From assembly GCA_964515945.1 (NCBI GenBank), contig CAZEWY010000132.1:1-10273 (forward strand): DNA of 10,273 nt. The letters are read 5' to 3'. Below the pieces are notes generated by a model, which was not told the DNA's origin, did not search any database, and saw nothing but the letters and a program-made list of their open reading frames with translations. Shown here piece after piece: positions 1 through 6,018 of the stretch; position 1 is the stretch's first letter, and every line of letters starts with the position of its first letter. The position numbers and the translations under genes were made by a program. Source of the stretch: CAYQQJ01 sp964515945. Lineage in GTDB: Bacteria; Pseudomonadota; Gammaproteobacteria; Pseudomonadales; Cellvibrionaceae.

Positions 1-93
1 GCCCTGGTATTAGCCGACCACGCCCTGCGCCAGCGTGCCCAGAACGGCGACATCACAGTAACAGTCCCCGTAATACCCGCCGAACCCAAGTAG
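1..93 (+). CDS. 3' end of an unidentified protein-coding gene (partial)
   Basis: Frame 1 is open from the window edge to a TAG at 91-93 and encodes the last 30 residues of a protein. It ends with a mixed hydrophobic and charged segment and a proline-rich tail (ITVTVPVIPAEPK). The codon use looks like real coding sequence, and the stop is followed directly by a REP-like palindrome, as is common just after gene ends. I do not recognise the family. In many gammaproteobacteria rpsA lies upstream of ihfB, but this tail does not resemble the S1 C-terminus I know. The upstream 5' part lies outside the window. Confidence 0.45.
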   Translation, partial: ALVLADHALRQRAQNGDITVTVPVIPAEPK

Positions 94-110
94 GGTGGGC
101 TCTGCCCACC
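94..110. repeat. REP-like palindrome GGTGGGC-TCT-GCCCACC
   Basis: A perfect 7-bp inverted repeat with a 3-nt loop begins one base after the TAG stop of the upstream gene and is followed by five A's. Its GTGGGC/GCCCAC core resembles extragenic palindromes dispersed in many proteobacterial genomes. As RNA it would form a strong hairpin but has no U-tract on the + strand. On the - strand the palindrome is preceded by T's rather than followed by them. It may stabilise the upstream mRNA 3' end or be a mobile REP unit. Confidence 0.5.
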
Positions 111-134
111 AAAAATCAAATCCCGCATCGAAAC

Positions 135-163
135 TTGCTACCCTACAATTTTTGTTGTATAAC
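135..163 (+). promoter_or_regulatory. Candidate sigma-70 promoter for ihfB
   Basis: TTGCTA at 135-140 (4 of 6 to consensus) is separated by 17 bp from TATAAC at 158-163 (5 of 6). Transcription would start near 170, giving a leader of about 110 nt before the ihfB ATG. The -10 box lies in a small inverted repeat (TTGTT-GTAT-AACAA, 151-164 region). A second TTGACG at 203-208 has no matching -10 box. Confidence 0.4.
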
Positions 164-278
164 AATAGCTTGCATGTCAAACTGAAAAATCGATTTCGCT
201 TGTTGACGTAACTTAATGGTTTGAATGGCCGTTTATTACCTCGCTCAGCAGAGTATTGGTAAAGGAGTCGCCGTACCT

Positions 279-575
279 ATGACAAAATCCGAACTCATAG
301 AACGCATTTCGGACCGGCAGGATCAGCTATCGGCTAAGGATATCGAATTAGCCGTCAAACTGATCCTCGAGTATATGTCCCAGTGTCTGTCCATCGGCGA
401 ACGCATAGAAATCAGGGGCTTCGGCAGCTTCTCCCTGCATTACCGGGCGCCCCGCACCGGTCGCAACCCCAAAACCGGTGAGACGGTCGAGTTGCCCGGT
501 AAATATGTCCCGCACTTCAAGCCAGGCAAGGAAATGCGTGACCGGGTTAATGACAGTCTGCACAGCCACCCCTAA
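279..575 (+). CDS. ihfB: Integration host factor subunit beta
   Basis: This encodes the 98-residue beta subunit of IHF, the heterodimeric nucleoid protein that binds specific sites in the minor groove and bends DNA sharply, acting in recombination, replication and promoter architecture. The protein is very close to E. coli IhfB. It starts MTKSELIERI, carries the GERIEIRGFGSFSLHYR stretch, and its DNA-binding arm reads RAPRTGRNPKTGETVE, followed by KYVPHFKPGKEMRDRVN. The frame is open upstream to a TTG at 225, but the ATG at 279 is chosen because an AAAGGAG Shine-Dalgarno at 261-267 precedes it and it matches the family start. A -10/-35 pair lies upstream. In Pseudomonas aeruginosa ihfB (himD) flanks the O-antigen locus next to wzz, which fits the polysaccharide genes downstream here. 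No frame damage is visible. Confidence 0.95.
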   Translation: MTKSELIERISDRQDQLSAKDIELAVKLILEYMSQCLSIGERIEIRGFGSFSLHYRAPRTGRNPKTGETVELPGKYVPHFKPGKEMRDRVNDSLHSHP

Positions 576-621
576 TGCGCCACCGTCACGACTCCGCAAT
601 TTACCGTTGAGTCTACAGAGC

Positions 622-655
622 TGCCGGTTATCGGCAAAATGCGGCCAGCCGCATT
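622..655 (+). terminator. Two adjacent hairpins after ihfB, possible terminator
   Basis: TGCCG-GTTAT-CGGCA (622-636) is followed by AATGCGGC-CA-GCCGCATT (638-655), a perfect 8-bp inverted repeat with a 2-nt centre. They lie 47 bp past the ihfB stop. There is no clear T-tract afterwards (CGAATTCTC), so intrinsic termination is uncertain. They may instead be 3'-end stabilising structures. Confidence 0.3.
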
Positions 656-871
656 CGAATTCTCACGGCAGAGTTAAGCTTAAGTAAGTGAGCATTTAAG
701 ACAGCCAATTGACTTAGGCGCTTACATTTTGCAACAGCATTCCCTGCGAGCTTTGTTTACTCTGCATTGTCGATGCTACGGCAGGTGTGTCAGTCGATTT
801 AGATGCTGGCGGTGGGCGCCTGTCGATGAAAAATATCGCCGGTTTCAGCAGCAAAAGCATTATTAAGTCGG

Positions 872-877
872 TATAAT
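872..877 (+). promoter_or_regulatory. TATAAT -10 box before wecA1
   Basis: A perfect TATAAT sits 50 bp upstream of the wecA1 ATG and is followed by a CGCG hairpin. No recognisable -35 hexamer is found at 16-18 bp spacing, and there is no TG extension. If used, the promoter would need an activator. A second weaker box, GATAAT, is at 892-897. Confidence 0.3.
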
Positions 878-926
878 TCGCGGCCTCGCGCGATAATACC
901 CCTACCAGTTTGGACAGGAGCAGTTG

Positions 927-1997
927 ATGGACGTCAGTTTGGGAGTGCTGGCAGCAGCCTTTGCAATTACTTTTATGATCGTTAAAGCGCTGAAGCCGCT
1001 TGCGTATGTCATTGATCTGGTCGACAAGCCGGGCGGGCGCAAGCACCATGATGGCGTAATTCCCCTCATTGGCGGTATCGCCATCTTCGGCGGCGTTTTC
1101 GTTTCTGCATACCTGTTCATCAATCAGCCCATCTTTATCCGCATGTTCATGCTCGGAGGCGGCTTTCTGGTATTCATGGGAGCCCTCGATGACCGCTACG
1201 ACCTGAGTGCGCGTTTTCGCCTGGTTGGTCAATTCCTGATCGCCTGCATCTTTGTTTACGGGCTGGAAGTGGAGATAGGCAGTTTCGGCAACCTTTTCGG
1301 CCTGGGCGAACTCAAGGTCGGATGGCTCGGATTTCCGTTGGCGGTGCTGTCACTCATAGGCGTCATCAATGCCTTCAACATGTTGGACGGCATGGACGGC
1401 CTGGTCGGCAGCATGGGTATCGTCTCCTTTATAGGGCTTATGTATCTGTTTGGTCTCGCCGACAACACCATGCTCAGCCTGCTTTGCACAACCTTTATTG
1501 GTGCCATGAGCGCTTTTCTGGTGTTCAACCTCTGGGGTAAGCCCGCTAACAACTTCAGCAAGATTTTTATGGGCGATGCCGGTAGCATGTTTGTCGGTTT
1601 GGCTATTGGGGTGCTGCTGATCCATGGCTCACAGGGATCAACAGCCGCGTTCAAGCCCATTACCGCCATGTGGTTTGTGCTCCTGCCCATGACGGACATG
1701 TTCACCATTATGTACCGCCGTCTCATGCGCGGCCGCTCGCCTATGTCGCCGGACCGGACACATATTCACCACATTCTGATGCGGGCGGGATTTACGCCCC
1801 GGCAGACCCTGCAGGTGATGGTGGCTTGCCAATGTCTGCTGGTGGCCATTGGTGTACTTGCGACAACCACGGATATGGCGGAATCAACCTCCTTCCTCGG
1901 TATCCTGATGTTTGTAGGCTGCTACCAGTTGTTGATGAAGCGCTCCTGGCGCTTTATTCGCTGGAACAAACGCCCCTTGGTACGCGAAAGGCTATAG
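927..1997 (+). CDS. wecA: WecA-type undecaprenyl-phosphate sugar-1-phosphate transferase, copy 1
   Basis: This 356-residue polytopic inner-membrane enzyme probably transfers GlcNAc-1-phosphate (or a related HexNAc-1-phosphate) from the UDP-sugar to undecaprenyl phosphate, the first step of O-antigen or enterobacterial-common-antigen-type glycan synthesis. Family signatures are present in order: the KPGGRKHHDG loop (34-43), the Mg-binding DD pair in GALDDRYDL (Asp88/89), NAFNMLDGMDGL (Asp154, Asp157), FMGDAGS (Asp217), and the C-terminal cytoplasmic R-THIHH motif (279-282). About ten hydrophobic segments span the length, close to E. coli WecA (367 residues). The ATG at 927 is chosen over an in-frame TTG three bases earlier because AGGAG at 916-920 is spaced 6 nt from it. 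It is about 73% identical to the second copy at 4908. The exact sugar substrate cannot be read from the sequence. Confidence 0.9.
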   Translation: MDVSLGVLAAAFAITFMIVKALKPLAYVIDLVDKPGGRKHHDGVIPLIGGIAIFGGVFVSAYLFINQPIFIRMFMLGGGFLVFMGALDDRYDLSARFRLVGQFLIACIFVYGLEVEIGSFGNLFGLGELKVGWLGFPLAVLSLIGVINAFNMLDGMDGLVGSMGIVSFIGLMYLFGLADNTMLSLLCTTFIGAMSAFLVFNLWGKPANNFSKIFMGDAGSMFVGLAIGVLLIHGSQGSTAAFKPITAMWFVLLPMTDMFTIMYRRLMRGRSPMSPDRTHIHHILMRAGFTPRQTLQVMVACQCLLVAIGVLATTTDMAESTSFLGILMFVGCYQLLMKRSWRFIRWNKRPLVRERL

Positions 1998-2049
1998 CGC
2001 GAGAAAAACTAGAGTGTGAAAAGACTATGACCGAAACCGGGAGCAGTGG

Positions 2050-2088
2050 TTGTCAGGCCGTTGGTGGCCAAAAGTATAATATGGCCAC
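2050..2088 (+). promoter_or_regulatory. Candidate wzz1 promoter with dyad around the -10 box
   Basis: TTGTCA at 2050-2055 and TATAAT at 2075-2080 are separated by 19 bp, longer than optimal. The -10 box is bracketed by a perfect 7-bp inverted repeat, GTGGCCA at 2064-2070 and TGGCCAC at 2082-2088, with an 11-bp centre. That geometry suits a dimeric regulator covering the -10 region. It lies 85 bp upstream of the wzz1 ATG, in a 175-bp gap after wecA1, so wzz1 may have its own transcript. Confidence 0.4.
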
Positions 2089-2172
2089 AGGTCACATTAC
2101 GCCTCTTCCCGTTGAGATATGCTACGCAACTAATTTTGTTAGCCATCATCCGTCCAGAGGATAGAACCTTTA

Positions 2173-3195
2173 ATGTCTATCGACAGCCCGAGCCAGCGGC
2201 AACTCCAGTCCCAAAAAATCGTTTATGCCTATCCGCCGGCCGAGTTCAGTGGCACTGCGGACGATGAAATCGACCTGCGCGAACTCTGGGACGTTATCTG
2301 GCGGGGCAAATGGATAATCACCGCCGTCACTGCGGTGTTTGCGGTCATTTCGCTAATCGTTGCCTTATCGTTGCCCAATATTTATAGATCCGAGGTACTC
2401 GTTGCTCCATCGGAAGAGTCCCAAGGCGGTGGTCTGGCCGAGATGGCGGGGCAACTGGGTGGGTTGGCCTCTCTGGCGGGCATAAATCTGGGTTCCGCGG
2501 GGGGTGATAACAAGGTTGCCGTCGCCATGGCGGTTATGAAATCCCGGCAGTTTATTGCCGATTTTGTGGCAACGCACGACATCCTGCCGGAACTGATGGC
2601 CGTGGAAGAGTGGAACCGGAGCGCCAATAAGCTCGAATTCGATCCGGACCTATATGACGCGGCCCAGGGTGAATGGGTGCGGGAAGTGGAGCCGCCAAAA
2701 ACGCCGCAGCCCTCTGAATGGGAAGCCTACAAGGCATTCATGGAAATTCTCACGGTTTCCCAGGATACGGAAACCGGCTTTGTCACCATAGCCGTGGAGC
2801 ACCAATCCCCGTACATTGCAGAGCGCTGGGCGACTCTTCTGGTTGACGAGGTGAACCATGTTATGAAAGAGCAGGACGTCAGCGAAGCCCAAAGAAGTAT
2901 TGATTTCCTGAATCAGCAACTGGACCGGGTCGCGCTCGCCGAGATGCGAACGGTGTTCTACCAGCTGATTGAAGAGCAGACCAAAACCATCATGTTGGCG
3001 GAAGTCCGCGACGAATACATCTTCTCGACCATAGATCCCGCCGTGGTCGCGGAAGAAAAAGCCAAACCCAAGCGAGCTTTGATATGCATACTGGGCACAA
3101 TGCTCGGAGGCATGCTGGCGGTAATGTTCGTCCTCATACGCCACTTTATAGGCACAGGAACCAACGAACGGAAGGAACAAGCGGGCAGCGACTAA
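2173..3195 (+). CDS. wzz: Wzz-type polysaccharide chain-length determinant (PCP), copy 1
   Basis: This 340-residue polysaccharide co-polymerase would sit in the inner membrane with a large periplasmic domain and set the modal length of Wzy-dependent polymer. Visible features are a Wzz N-terminal motif (DEIDLRELWDVIWRGKW, 31-47), a first membrane helix at about 47-66 ending ALSLPNIYRSEV, a periplasmic domain with a Gly-rich stretch (QGGGLAEMAGQLGG), and a proline-containing KAKPKR segment. A second helix follows at about 301-325 (RALICILGTMLGGMLAVMFV). The length is near that of E. coli WzzB (about 326). The ATG at 2173 has AGAGGA at 2156-2161 as a somewhat distant ribosome site. The 175-bp gap from wecA1 contains its own candidate promoter. 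The core is about 69% identical to the copy at 6019. No Walker kinase domain follows, so this is not a PCP-2a tyrosine kinase fusion. Confidence 0.9.
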   Translation: MSIDSPSQRQLQSQKIVYAYPPAEFSGTADDEIDLRELWDVIWRGKWIITAVTAVFAVISLIVALSLPNIYRSEVLVAPSEESQGGGLAEMAGQLGGLASLAGINLGSAGGDNKVAVAMAVMKSRQFIADFVATHDILPELMAVEEWNRSANKLEFDPDLYDAAQGEWVREVEPPKTPQPSEWEAYKAFMEILTVSQDTETGFVTIAVEHQSPYIAERWATLLVDEVNHVMKEQDVSEAQRSIDFLNQQLDRVALAEMRTVFYQLIEEQTKTIMLAEVRDEYIFSTIDPAVVAEEKAKPKRALICILGTMLGGMLAVMFVLIRHFIGTGTNERKEQAGSD

Positions 3196-3247
3196 GCTAA
3201 GCGCTTACTCCACCCCGCTCCCCCGACAGCAAGAATGCTTTCGCTCC

Positions 3248-3315
3248 CATTACTGCTCACCTCTCACCATGTCCATCACCCATCACCCATCACCGCTCAC
3301 TCATTACTCACTACT
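3248..3315 (+). repeat. Heptamer repeat array filling the rfaH leader
   Basis: Units of 7 bp run CATTACT, GCTCACC, TCTCACC, a 5-bp interruption, (CATCACC)3, GCTCACT, CATTACT and CACTACT, and end on the base before the rfaH ATG at 3316. The unit types match the arrays at 7083 and 10114. The 15-mer CCATTACTGCTCACC recurs at 3247-3261 and 7112-7126, and CCCATCACCGCTCAC at 3286-3300 and 7145-7159. The strand is extremely pyrimidine-rich and contains no Shine-Dalgarno. Confidence 0.85.
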
Positions 3316-3819
3316 ATGCCCAACAAAACCTGGTACCTGATCCAATGCAAACCCAGAGAAGCCTTCCGGGCTGAAGAGCACCTGAACAACCAGCACCTGG
3401 AATGCTTTCTTCCACTGCATCAGGTCAAGCGCCAGCGGGGCGGACGGACGCAATGGGTGACCGAGCCGTTATTTCCCCATTATCTTTTTATCCACCTCAG
3501 CGATGAATCCAACTGGGGAGTTATCCGCTCCACCCGCGGCGTCAGTAAGATTGTCGACTTCAATGGCAAACCTGCCCCCGTGGCGGATTCCATTGTCAAT
3601 GCCCTGCGATACCAGTGCGCACTGCTTAACGACGCTGAACCACAACCCATATACAAGGCCGGGGAAAGCGTCATTATCACAGAGGGTTGCTTCCGGGAAC
3701 TGGAAGCCATAGTCAAAACAGCCAAGGGTGAGGACAGGGTCATCCTCCTGCTCAACATCCTCAACCGGCAGCAAGAGATAGAGCTGTCCACGGGCGCGGT
3801 ACGCACCAAGAATCCGTAG
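3316..3819 (+). CDS. rfaH: RfaH-type transcription antiterminator (NusG paralogue)
   Basis: RfaH binds RNA polymerase and, through its refolding C-terminal domain, ribosomal protein S10. It suppresses pausing and Rho termination in long polysaccharide operons. The 167-residue protein closely matches E. coli RfaH (162). It has an NGN domain at about 5-95, beginning TWYLIQCKPREAFRAEEHL and including WVTEPLFPHYLF (47-58) and STRGVSKIVDFNG (72-84). A KOW-type C-terminal domain at about 112-160 contains VIITEGCFRELEAIVK and RVILLLNILN. The ATG at 3316 gives the family N-terminus. The frame stays open upstream to an ATG at 3235 that would add 27 residues encoded by the heptamer repeats, which has no family precedent. 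Neither start has a recognisable ribosome site, which is odd. Its place between two wecA-wzz pairs suggests it serves this locus, but no clear ops target is seen in the window. Confidence 0.9.
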   Translation: MPNKTWYLIQCKPREAFRAEEHLNNQHLECFLPLHQVKRQRGGRTQWVTEPLFPHYLFIHLSDESNWGVIRSTRGVSKIVDFNGKPAPVADSIVNALRYQCALLNDAEPQPIYKAGESVIITEGCFRELEAIVKTAKGEDRVILLLNILNRQQEIELSTGAVRTKNP

Positions 3820-3919
3820 AAACCGCATAGCCGGGTGGGACCCAACGAATCCGGGTGATTGTGCCGCGCCATCGAAAGGGCGTAGACTTCATTTGAGTTT
3901 AAATATATGGGGCTGGCTC

Positions 3920-4303
3920 ATGACCGATAATTGCCTGACAGCCGTTATAGATTATCTGCAGAAAACATTTACCATTGAAGTCGCTTGGCTTTATGGTTCC
4001 CGAGCCACAGGTACCTACACCGACAACAGTGATTACGACATCGCTGTGGCTCTGTCAGATCAGGTCCAGCGCCGGTCAGAAACTACCGAGAATCTATGTT
4101 ACGATCTCGGCAGACTATTGAGCCTTCCTGTCTCGGTGATAGATATCAACCGCATACCTGTCCCCCTGGCACAAAATGTCATTGCCCAGGGCCAGGTAAT
4201 AGTCTGTAAATCCGATTTTCGGCTCCGGATGGAACAACAACGCATTTGGTCTCTATGGGAATCCTACAAATACGAGCATGAACACAACCGAAAAGCCTTA
4301 TGA
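3920..4303 (+). CDS. mntA: MntA-type nucleotidyltransferase antitoxin
   Basis: This 127-residue minimal nucleotidyltransferase is expected to neutralise the HEPN toxin encoded next to it by adding AMP to the toxin's active-site tyrosine. It carries the exact MNT signature GSX10DXD: Gly26-Ser27, then Asp38 and Asp40 in GSRATGTYTDNSDYDIAV, with a candidate third acidic residue at Asp75 (VSVIDIN). A TTG at 3893 would extend the frame by nine residues. The ATG at 3920 is chosen because the family usually starts a few residues before the first helix and a GGGG stretch at 3909-3912 lies 7 nt upstream. The stop overlaps the toxin start by 26 bp, indicating coupled translation. The 100-bp gap before it holds a short GGGT-GGG-ACCC hairpin (3833-3843) and no strong promoter, so it might be read from rfaH. 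It could alternatively be classed simply as a DNA polymerase beta-like domain protein. Confidence 0.85.
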   Translation: MTDNCLTAVIDYLQKTFTIEVAWLYGSRATGTYTDNSDYDIAVALSDQVQRRSETTENLCYDLGRLLSLPVSVIDINRIPVPLAQNVIAQGQVIVCKSDFRLRMEQQRIWSLWESYKYEHEHNRKAL

Positions 4304-4715
4304 AGCCTACGTTTATTCCGTCCGAGAGCAGATGGAACAGCATTTGGTTGCGCTCGATGAGCTCAGTGCCCAGCAAGCTCAGGCACCACTTGCCTTCAAG
4401 GATCGCAATTCCGCCGAACGCAGCTTACAAATAATCATAGAAATTGCCATTGGTTGTTCGAAACATTATTTGAAATCCCAAAATAAACCCGTTCCATCAG
4501 AAGCCCGCGCGGCCATTGAGCGTATCTACGAATTATTGTCCCTGACAACACCCGATATCCACAGCATGCGTGGGGCTATAGGTATGCGCAACGCCATTAT
4601 CCATGACTACCTCAATCTGGATTGGGGAAGGATCGAGCCTATCCTGGCGGAGGGGAAGTATCACAATATTGCCCAATATGTAGACCATATCACCGCTCAC
4701 CTGTTGAACCTCTAG
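4278..4715 (+). CDS. hepT: HepT-type HEPN toxin (DUF86 family)
   Basis: This 145-residue all-helical HEPN protein is a predicted ribonuclease toxin. The catalytic RX4HXY motif is intact: Arg104, His109 and Tyr111 in MRNAIIHDY. In the characterised Shewanella pair the tyrosine of this motif is AMPylated by MntA to silence the toxin, and Tyr111 is the equivalent here. The N-terminal two-thirds reads as amphipathic helices (VREQMEQHLVALDEL, AERSLQIIIEIAIGCSKHYL), as expected for DUF86. The start ATG at 4278 lies inside mntA in a different frame, and no separate ribosome site is obvious, so it is probably translated by coupling. Antitoxin-first order and overlap are typical of toxin-antitoxin operons. 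No truncation is seen. Confidence 0.85.
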   Translation: MNTTEKPYEAYVYSVREQMEQHLVALDELSAQQAQAPLAFKDRNSAERSLQIIIEIAIGCSKHYLKSQNKPVPSEARAAIERIYELLSLTTPDIHSMRGAIGMRNAIIHDYLNLDWGRIEPILAEGKYHNIAQYVDHITAHLLNL

Positions 4716-4788
4716 TCGTTCGGCCGCTATCTTAGGTAAAAGCCCGGTCCTTTGCTCTCCTGAGGCGCCCCCTTTTGTCCGAAAATGT

Positions 4789-4817
4789 CCATTTTTTGTA
4801 AAAACTACAAAAAATGG
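4789..4817. repeat. Perfect 12-bp inverted repeat upstream of wecA2
   Basis: CCATTTTTTGTA (4789-4800) and TACAAAAAATGG (4806-4817) are exact reverse complements around a 5-nt centre. In RNA the stem could extend by G-C and G-U pairs on both sides. It starts 73 bp after hepT and ends 32 bp before the wecA2 -10 extension. The stem is A/T-rich with no T-tract following, so it does not look like a normal intrinsic terminator. An operator or a cruciform-prone element upstream of the wecA2 promoter is as likely. Confidence 0.6.
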
Positions 4818-4828
4818 GCGGCAATTCA

Positions 4829-4857
4829 TAGATGACACCAGATACAGCTGTTATACT
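4829..4857 (+). promoter_or_regulatory. Extended -10 promoter for wecA2-wzz2
   Basis: TGTTATACT at 4849-4857 is an extended -10 element (TGn followed by TATACT, 5 of 6). A weak -35 (TAGATG, 4829-4834) lies 17 bp upstream of the hexamer. Transcription would start near 4864. The leader begins with a GC hairpin, GCGGC-GGG-GCCGC (4867-4879), then AAGGAG before the ATG at 4908. Confidence 0.45.
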
Positions 4858-4907
4858 AGCTCTAGCGCGGCGGGGCCGCTGCGTCTTAAGCTATTAAGGA
4901 GCGATAC

Positions 4908-5969
4908 ATGGTCGTCGGTCTTGGAGTGCTGATTGCAGCTTTTACAATCACATTTTTTATAATTAAAACATTGAAGCCGATAGCCTGCGCCATTGGTCTG
5001 GTGGATAAGCCCGGCGGACGCAAGCACCATGACGGAGCTGTACCCTTGGTGGGCGGTATTGCCATTTTTGGTGGTATCTTCCTTTCGACCTATCTGTTTA
5101 TCGATCAATCCCTCTTTATTCGTCTGTTCATGATCGGCAGCGGCTTCCTTGTATTTCTGGGCGCCCTTGACGACCGCTACGACCTGAGTGCGCGCTTTCG
5201 CCTTGTCGGCCAATTTCTGGTGGCGAGTATCTTTGTCTACGGCCTGGAAGGCCAGCTGGGCAATTTTGGTAATTTATTCGGCATGGGCGACATCAGGATC
5301 GGCTGGTTAGGTTATCCGCTGGCGATTCTTTCCCTGATTGGGGCTATCAACGCATTCAATATGCTGGACGGCATGGACGGCCTCGTCGGCGGCATTGGTC
5401 TGGTTTCATTCACGGGCCTCGTCTTCCTTTTCGGCGCGGCTGGAGATATGAACTTCAGTCTGCTCTGCGGTGCTTTTGTAGGTGCATCAATCGCCTTCCT
5501 GGTTTTCAACATCTATGGGGGTAAGCCGGGTTCCAGATTCACCAAAATCTTTATGGGCGATGCCGGCAGCATGTTCATCGGGTTGTCGATCGGCGTATTC
5601 CTTATAAACGGTTCCCAGATGGACGAAATCGTTTTTAAACCCGTGACTGCCATGTGGTTTGTTCTGCTGCCAATGACCGACATGGTTACAATCATTTACC
5701 GGCGCCTGAAGCGTGGCCGGTCGCCCATGACGCCGGACAGAACGCACATCCACCACGTTCTTATGCGGGCGGGGTTTTCCCCAATCCAAACTCTTCAGAT
5801 TATGGTGCTCTGCCAGAGCTTCCTGGTGCTGCTGGGCGTGCTGACGACCACGTTGAATATCGCCGAGTCGGTTTCTTTCATCGGGATCCTGCTGTTTGTG
5901 GGACTGTATCAATTGCTGATGAAGCGCTCCTGGCAGTTTATTCGCTGGAATAAGCGGCGCTTTGCATGA
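4908..5969 (+). CDS. wecA: WecA-type undecaprenyl-phosphate sugar-1-phosphate transferase, copy 2
   Basis: This second 353-residue WecA homologue keeps every catalytic signature of copy 1: the KPGGRKHHDG loop, the DD pair in GALDDRYDL (Asp88/89), NAFNMLDGMDGL, FMGDAGS and the C-terminal R-THIHH motif. It is therefore probably active rather than a decaying duplicate. By hand alignment about 256 of 350 positions are identical to copy 1. Differences cluster in membrane helices and in short loops, for example a one-residue insertion in FNIYGGKPGSRF and the region after NGSQ. AAGGAG at 4896-4901, 6 nt before the ATG, fixes the start. Only 49 bp separate it from wzz2, so the two are probably one operon driven from the extended -10 promoter. 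Copy 2 may have a different donor sugar or simply be a redundant initiator; the sequence does not decide. Confidence 0.9.
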   Translation: MVVGLGVLIAAFTITFFIIKTLKPIACAIGLVDKPGGRKHHDGAVPLVGGIAIFGGIFLSTYLFIDQSLFIRLFMIGSGFLVFLGALDDRYDLSARFRLVGQFLVASIFVYGLEGQLGNFGNLFGMGDIRIGWLGYPLAILSLIGAINAFNMLDGMDGLVGGIGLVSFTGLVFLFGAAGDMNFSLLCGAFVGASIAFLVFNIYGGKPGSRFTKIFMGDAGSMFIGLSIGVFLINGSQMDEIVFKPVTAMWFVLLPMTDMVTIIYRRLKRGRSPMTPDRTHIHHVLMRAGFSPIQTLQIMVLCQSFLVLLGVLTTTLNIAESVSFIGILLFVGLYQLLMKRSWQFIRWNKRRFA

Positions 5970-6018
5970 GTGGGTCAGATGATTCCCGCTCTCTGATAGA
6001 AGAAAGTGAGAAATAATA

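Larger units (their letters stand above)
576..926. other. Noncoding gap between ihfB and wecA1
   Basis: No convincing gene is seen on either strand. Short open frames here overlap ihfB or wecA1 in other frames and lack family features. The gap holds two adjacent inverted repeats (622-655), a TATAAT box at 872-877 and a small CGCG hairpin at 879-890. A TTGACT at 709-714 has no suitable -10 box. The long leader is typical of polysaccharide operons, but I found no good RfaH ops element (GGCGGTAGC-type) in it. Confidence 0.5.

Noticed and set aside
203..208. TTGACG as a -35 box for ihfB
   Set aside because: No -10-like hexamer is found at 15-19 bp downstream, and the pair at 135-163 fits better.
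225..278. N-terminal extension of IhfB from a TTG at 225
   Set aside because: IhfB orthologues begin MTKSEL, and the AAAGGAG ribosome site is correctly placed for the ATG at 279.
1071..1081. GGCGGTATCGC, 9 of 11 matches to the RfaH ops element
   Set aside because: It lies inside wecA1 and encodes the conserved GGIA residues. The equivalent site in wecA2 (5052-5062) matches less well. Protein conservation explains it, and ops sites normally lie in the untranslated leader.
714..1232. Long minus-strand open frame opposite the wecA1 start (and similar frames at 1256-1726, 2650-3180, 4851-5213 and 5487-6038)
   Set aside because: They lie antisense to well-supported membrane protein genes. Similar antisense frames recur opposite both wecA copies because the coding strand is conserved, and they show no family features.
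3831..3857. Possible degenerate REP element or rfaH terminator (GGGT-GGG-ACCC and repeated CCGGGTG)
   Set aside because: The stem is only 4 bp with no T-tract, and the repeat is too short to be distinguished from chance.
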